A stretch of DNA of 8,543 bases, from positions 1 through 8,543 of the forward strand of contig JANWKW010000084.1 of the NCBI GenBank assembly GCA_025451135.1, given 5' to 3'. Under the pieces are notes generated by a model. That model was not told the origin of the DNA. It did no database searches and saw only the letters and a list, made by a program, of their open reading frames with translations. How positions within the stretch are numbered: the stretch's first letter is position 1; each line of letters opens with the position of its first letter. Origin of the DNA: Vulcanimicrobiia bacterium. GTDB lineage: Bacteria > Vulcanimicrobiota > Vulcanimicrobiia > Vulcanimicrobiales > Vulcanimicrobiaceae. Below, piece by piece: positions 5,652 to 8,543 of this stretch. A program made the position numbers and the translations under genes.

Positions 5652-7621
5652 AATATTCCACTCGCTTTCAGATTTTCAAGCTGCTTTACGGTGAGATTCC
5701 TGAATCCGTGAGCCGCCGCTCGACGGATGAACTCCGGATCGATCCCGAGCGCCTTAAGGTCTTCCATGTCGCGCATGCTCAGATCGGCGTAGCCGGCAGC
5801 AGCCATCGCGTGCGCGTAGTCCGGCGTTAAGCCAAGCGCCTTGTACTCCGTGATGTCGTTCATGGTCATGAGCGCGGTCGAACCGAAGTACTGGCGAAGG
5901 CCGACGATGTAGTCCGCCGTCACCCCTAGCGAGCGCGCCTCCTCCACCTGGTTCGGGGTGAGATGCGGGTAACCGGCTGCCGCGAGGCTCTTGGCGTAAT
6001 CGCCGGTGATCCCGAGCGCACGATACTCGCCGATATGGGCTAGACTTACCGCACCAAAGTAGTCTCGAAGCTCACGGACATAGTCAGCCGTGATGCCCAG
6101 TGACTTAGCCTCGGCAATCTCGCGGACCGTCGGGTGCGTGTAACCGACGGATGCGAGGCTACGGACGTATGCGGCGGTGACGCCGAGCGATTTCAGCTCG
6201 ACTAGTTCGTCGAGCGTGAGGCCCGTCAGCCCCACGCTCGCGAGTTCGTCGATGTAGCCGGTTCGGGCGACGGTATCGGCGACGATCGGCGAGTTCGCCA
6301 TGTGCGCGTCGACGTGCGTGAGGACGCTGTGCGCGACGTGGGTGCCGACGTGGGTGGCGAAGTGAACCGCGACGCCGGCTGGGATGACGCTCGGCGACTC
6401 GATCTTGGCCGGCGCGGCCTTACGGGACGTTTGCGCCGGAGCGACCTTCGCGGCACCGGTCTTCACCGGCGTCGCCGCACGGTGCGGTGCGGTGGCCGGA
6501 AGCGGCGCGATGGCCGCAGCCAGCGGATACGCGATCGAGGGCGCGACGTAGGCGGCCCCGATGCAGAGCGCGAGCAGCGCGAGCGCCGCCGAGCCGACCG
6601 GCCCGTACGAGAGCCGGATACGCACGTCGCGATGGACCGCGAGCAGACGTTCGATCCGGATCGACATGCTCTTGCGGGTGACGAACGCGCCGGGAGCGGC
6701 CATCGCCTGATACGGCCACATGGTCACCTCGGCGACCTTCGCCAGACACGAGGCGTACGGAAGCGGCTCGTTGGTCTGCGCGAGGACCCAATCGTCGCAC
6801 GCGACCTCGCGCTCCAGGTCGAGCTGCCGGACGATCCACTGGACGCCCGGGTTGAAGAACAGCAGCGCTTGAGCGATGCGCTCGATCGCGTTGAACCAGT
6901 CGTCCGCGCGGCGAAGGTGGGCGAGTTCGTGCAGCAGGATGCGATCGACGTCCTGAGGCGCGAGCTCCTCGACCAGCTGTTCCGGCACCAGGATCATCGC
7001 GTCGAACAGCCCGACCGCGATCGGGATCACGATCTCCGACGAGCGGCAGAGCCGCACGTCGCGCGAACCCTTGGCCGCGCCGGTCCAGCGGTCCAGGCGC
7101 TGGCGATACTCGACCGGCAACGGCAGCGCGTCGCGTTTGAGACGCTCGAGATGCACCAAGCTGACGATCAGCCGCGCGAGCACGACCAGCGCGCCGATCA
7201 GCCAGATCCCGACCAGCGCCAGCACGAGCAGCCGCGGCAGCACGAAGCGCGCGCGTTCGAACGCCGGCAGGCCGCCGCTCGGAGTTTGAGATTGCGTCTG
7301 CGTCAGCGGCTTCGCCGCCTTCTCGGCCGTCGCCGTCGCGACGCTTGCGATCCTGCCCGGTTCGACCGTGCGGCGCGCGATCCGCGTAGAGGTGACGGCC
7401 GGCTGCGTGCCCGTCGCTTCGAAGGTCAGGGCGACGGTCACGACCGGCAAGAGCAGGCTCGCGAGCAGTGCGGAGGCCAGCACGGCGTGGCGCGTGGTGG
7501 CGTTCATGCTCCGGACCGAGCGGAGCACGAGCCACGCGACGCCCGCGAGCAAGGCCGCCTGCCACAGCCCGGTGACGAGCACGGCGAACGCGAAGCGCGC
7601 CAGGCTTTCGAGCGATTCCAT
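5648..7621 (-). CDS. BlaR1-like M56 membrane metallopeptidase with C-terminal repeat sensor
   Basis: M56 proteins such as BlaR1 and MecR1 sense an external signal and trigger inactivation of a BlaI-type repressor. The protein has 657 residues from the ATG at 7621; a GTG one codon upstream at 7624 is equally possible, with GAGGAA serving either. Four membrane segments lie near 8-34, 44-66, 128-157 and 342-372. The zinc-protease motif HELAH is at 231-235, with a third-ligand Glu in EREVACDD (270-277), so the protease looks intact. After the last membrane segment come an Ala/Pro-rich linker, a His-rich stretch (420-440) and about seven repeats to the C-terminus. The transpeptidase-like beta-lactam sensor of true BlaR1 is absent, so beta-lactam is not the obvious signal. 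The start overlaps the blaI stop (TGATG) and the stop overlaps the next start (ATGA). Confidence 0.93.
   Translation of the reverse strand: MESLESLARFAFAVLVTGLWQAALLAGVAWLVLRSVRSMNATTRHAVLASALLASLLLPVVTVALTFEATGTQPAVTSTRIARRTVEPGRIASVATATAEKAAKPLTQTQSQTPSGGLPAFERARFVLPRLLVLALVGIWLIGALVVLARLIVSLVHLERLKRDALPLPVEYRQRLDRWTGAAKGSRDVRLCRSSEIVIPIAVGLFDAMILVPEQLVEELAPQDVDRILLHELAHLRRADDWFNAIERIAQALLFFNPGVQWIVRQLDLEREVACDDWVLAQTNEPLPYASCLAKVAEVTMWPYQAMAAPGAFVTRKSMSIRIERLLAVHRDVRIRLSYGPVGSAALALLALCIGAAYVAPSIAYPLAAAIAPLPATAPHRAATPVKTGAAKVAPAQTSRKAAPAKIESPSVIPAGVAVHFATHVGTHVAHSVLTHVDAHMANSPIVADTVARTGYIDELASVGLTGLTLDELVELKSLGVTAAYVRSLASVGYTHPTVREIAEAKSLGITADYVRELRDYFGAVSLAHIGEYRALGITGDYAKSLAAAGYPHLTPNQVEEARSLGVTADYIVGLRQYFGSTALMTMNDITEYKALGLTPDYAHAMAAAGYADLSMRDMEDLKALGIDPEFIRRAAAHGFRNLTVKQLENLKASGIL
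5651..6277 (-). repeat. Seven tandem ~29-aa repeats in the M56 sensor domain
   Basis: Units begin at TVARTGYIDELASVG, GVTAAYVRSLASVGY, GITADYVRELRDYFG, GITGDYAKSLAAAGY, GVTADYIVGLRQYFG, GLTPDYAHAMAAAGY and GIDPEFIRRAAAHGF. Each continues with a helix ending in 'ALG' or 'SLG'. Units 2, 4 and 6 carry the 'AxxGY' form, while units 3 and 5 share 'LRxYFG' and 'EYxALG'. This suggests an alternating two-unit super-repeat of about 58 residues. Confidence 0.88.
6302..6364 (-). other. His-rich segment in M56 extracytoplasmic linker
   Basis: Six His residues occur within 21 residues (numbers 420-440 from the ATG): HFATHVGTHVAHSVLTHVDA followed by His440. The gaps are 4, 4, 3, 5 and 4 residues, which would put most His on one face of a helix. 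The segment lies just before the repeat domain, on the predicted outer side of the membrane. Metal binding is possible but unproven. Confidence 0.6.
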
Positions 7622-8007
7622 CACTGCTGTTCCTCTTCGTAACGCGCGATCAGGTCTTTGATCGCGGCGAGTTCGGCGTGCGTCGGTTGTTCTTGCGCCA
7701 TCAGGCGGACGGCCAGCGCGGTCTTGCTGTTCTCGAAGAACGACGAGACCAGATCGCCGATCGCCGAGGTCGCGGCGTCGTCGTGTTCGATCGCGGGATA
7801 GTAGACGTGGGCCCTGCCGTCCGCCTCGCGCGCGACCACGTTCTTCTGCTCGAGGATCCGCAGCATGGTCAGCACGGTGGTGTAGGCGAGCGGCGGCGGC
7901 GGCAACGCGGCGACCACCTCCGAGACGGTCGCGCGACGCAGTTGCCAGAGCACCGTCATGATCCGGAGCTCGGCTTTGGTCAGCGGTTTGGGCTTCTTAC
8001 GCGGCAT
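7621..8007 (-). CDS. blaI: BlaI/MecI-family transcriptional repressor
   Basis: BlaI-family proteins are dimeric winged-helix repressors inactivated after signalling from a BlaR-type protease. The 128-residue length is typical. The N-terminal winged helix has LTKAELRIMTVLWQL (9-23), then TVSEVVAAL (27-35), a recognition helix in AYTTVLTMLRILEQKN (41-56) and a wing at VVAREADGRAHVYYPAI (57-73). The C-terminal part (about 76-128) is helical and should form the dimer interface. The ATG at 8007 has AGGAG 4 nt upstream. Two 18-bp palindromes flanking the promoter are the likely operators, implying autoregulation of blaI and the two genes after it. No Asn-Phe dipeptide, the scissile bond known from staphylococcal BlaI and MecI, occurs in the protein, so inactivation may cut elsewhere. 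Confidence 0.95.
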   Translation of the reverse strand: MPRKKPKPLTKAELRIMTVLWQLRRATVSEVVAALPPPPLAYTTVLTMLRILEQKNVVAREADGRAHVYYPAIEHDDAATSAIGDLVSSFFENSKTALAVRLMAQEQPTHAELAAIKDLIARYEEEQQ

Positions 8008-8020
8008 GGCGCTCCTCGAA

Positions 8021-8038
8021 CTACTAAGGTGTTAGTAG
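8021..8038. promoter_or_regulatory. BlaI-type operator 1 (at the transcription start)
   Basis: CTACTAA and TTAGTAG form a perfect 7-bp inverted repeat around GGTG. The site lies 13 bp upstream of the blaI start codon and directly downstream of the -10 box, covering the predicted transcription start. Its size and dyad form suit a BlaI/MecI dimer. Confidence 0.85.
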
Positions 8039-8039
8039 C

Positions 8040-8068
8040 AGAATACACGAGCCCGGACCGGCTGTCAA
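8040..8068 (-). promoter_or_regulatory. Sigma-70 promoter of the blaI operon
   Basis: On the minus strand a perfect TTGACA (8063-8068) is followed after 17 bp by TATTCT (8040-8045). Initiation is predicted near 8033, within operator 1, giving a short leader of about 26 nt. The -35 element overlaps operator 2 by three bases, so bound repressor should block polymerase directly. Confidence 0.85.
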
Positions 8069-8083
8069 CTAAGGTCTTAGTAG
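8066..8083. promoter_or_regulatory. BlaI-type operator 2 (overlapping the -35)
   Basis: CAACTAAGGTCTTAGTAG matches operator 1 at 16 of 18 positions. Its inner dyad ACTAA-GGTC-TTAGT is perfect and the next outer pair is broken. The two operators are 45 bp apart, roughly four helical turns, and lie on either side of the core promoter. The site ends 4 bp before the stop codon of the diacylglycerol-kinase-like gene. Confidence 0.82.
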
Positions 8084-8087
8084 TCAG

Positions 8088-8543
8088 TCAAGAGACGAAG
8101 ACGCGCAAGGCTCCGGCCCGCACGCGCAGCTCGACCGGCGTCTTGAATGCGATGTCGCCGTCCACGGCGACGTCGAGCGGTCGCGAGGTCCGCAAGGTAC
8201 AGGCGGGCGTCGCGCGTTCGGTGACGTTCCAGTCGTCGGGTAGCCGCCGGACCAGCGCGGACGCGAGGATCGAAAACGCCTCCGACCACGAGCGCGCCCG
8301 CGCGACGACCAGATGCAGCGCGCCGTCTTCGAGCTGGTCGTAGGCGACCGGGAACCCGCCGATGTACCGTCCCGAGCCGGCCAGCACGGCGATGCAGTTG
8401 GCCACCTCGAGGGTTCCGCGATCGTCCTCGATCGTGACCGAGAACGACCGGCCGCGGCGGAGGATCTTCGGGATGACGGCCGCGGCCGCGAACATCCCGA
8501 GCCGCTTCTTCAACTCGGTGGTCAGACCGCGCGCGGCCGCGGC
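8088..8543 (-). CDS. Diacylglycerol kinase / YegS-type lipid kinase family protein (partial, 5' end outside window)
   Basis: These proteins phosphorylate diacylglycerol or related lipids at the inner face of the membrane. Only the last 151 codons are present; the frame stays open to the window edge, so the true start lies beyond it. The visible part matches the C-terminal beta-rich domain: LKKRLGMFAAAAVIPKILRR, then CIAVLAGSGRYIGGFPVAYD and LEDGALHLVVARARS, the counterparts of the family's 'NGRYFGGG..IAP.A..DDG.L' motif. The end, RPLDVAVDGDIAFKTPVELR then VRAGALRVFVS, matches the typical 'DGE....TP..F.V.PGALRVLVP' ending. The ATP-binding N-terminal domain is not visible, so activity cannot be judged. 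It runs in the same direction as blaI, with only the blaI promoter region between them. Confidence 0.88.
   Translation of the reverse strand, partial: AAAARGLTTELKKRLGMFAAAAVIPKILRRGRSFSVTIEDDRGTLEVANCIAVLAGSGRYIGGFPVAYDQLEDGALHLVVARARSWSEAFSILASALVRRLPDDWNVTERATPACTLRTSRPLDVAVDGDIAFKTPVELRVRAGALRVFVS

Noticed and set aside
5628..5655. Lipoprotein signal in the secreted repeat protein (Cys23)
   Set aside because: The residues before Cys23 are Arg-Val-Ala, which is a poor lipobox; ordinary signal peptidase cleavage after the Ala-Cys-Ala motif fits better.
5651..6277. CRISPR array or DNA-level tandem repeat
   Set aside because: The repetition is at protein level (about 87 bp period) with strongly diverged DNA; there are no identical short repeats or unique spacers.
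5648..7621. True beta-lactam resistance system (BlaR1/BlaI with beta-lactamase)
   Set aside because: The M56 protein has no transpeptidase-like SxxK sensor domain that I can find, and no beta-lactamase or PBP2a gene lies in the window. Only the regulatory architecture is shared.
6302..7642. Plus-strand open frame of about 446 codons opposite the M56 gene
   Set aside because: It is made of Arg/Asp/His-rich filler typical of antisense frames in GC-rich genes; the minus strand has HELAH, membrane segments and repeats.

Overview
The window is about 8.5 kb of high-GC bacterial chromosome, densely packed. Almost everything lies on the minus strand; the one plus-strand gene is a free-methionine sulfoxide reductase. 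The translation and secretion genes at the left edge (rpmG, tRNA-Trp, secE, nusG) follow the usual bacterial order and mark this as ordinary chromosome, not a plasmid or phage. GC-rich coding, several GTG starts, a NusG with an N-terminal extension and a BlaI/BlaR-type module with a helical-repeat sensor would suit a soil lineage such as Candidatus Eremiobacterota or Acidobacteriota. That placement is an impression from gene style, not a result.

Layout, left to right. 1-1000: nusG (3' end cut off by the window), secE, tRNA-Trp(CCA) and rpmG, read right to left as one unit. 1001-1091: a candidate promoter for that unit and a perfect 9-bp hairpin. 1089-2603: a secreted GH3-like protein with a short barrel and no recognisable catalytic nucleophile. 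2630-2706: tRNA-Arg(CCT), squeezed between two protein genes. 2723-4336: a GAF / degenerate GGDEF / HD-GYP protein, likely a cyclic-di-GMP phosphodiesterase. 4390-4881 (+): free-methionine-(R)-sulfoxide reductase. 4878-8007: a three-gene minus-strand operon, blaI, then an M56 (BlaR1-like) membrane metalloprotease, then a secreted repeat protein, with overlapping start and stop codons throughout. 8088-8543: the C-terminal part of a diacylglycerol-kinase-family protein, cut off by the window.

The most interesting part is the blaI operon. Its promoter (TTGACA, 17 bp, TATTCT) sits between two near-identical 18-bp operators, which fits autorepression by BlaI. The M56 protein has no penicillin-binding sensor. 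After its fourth membrane segment it carries a His-rich linker and about seven tandem repeats of roughly 29 residues. The third gene encodes a signal peptide, a small beta-rich domain and about four repeats of the same kind, ending in the same type of terminal repeat. A reasonable model is a BlaR/BlaI-type signalling system in which sensor and secreted partner share a repeat fold and may bind each other or a common ligand. The signal and the target genes are unknown.
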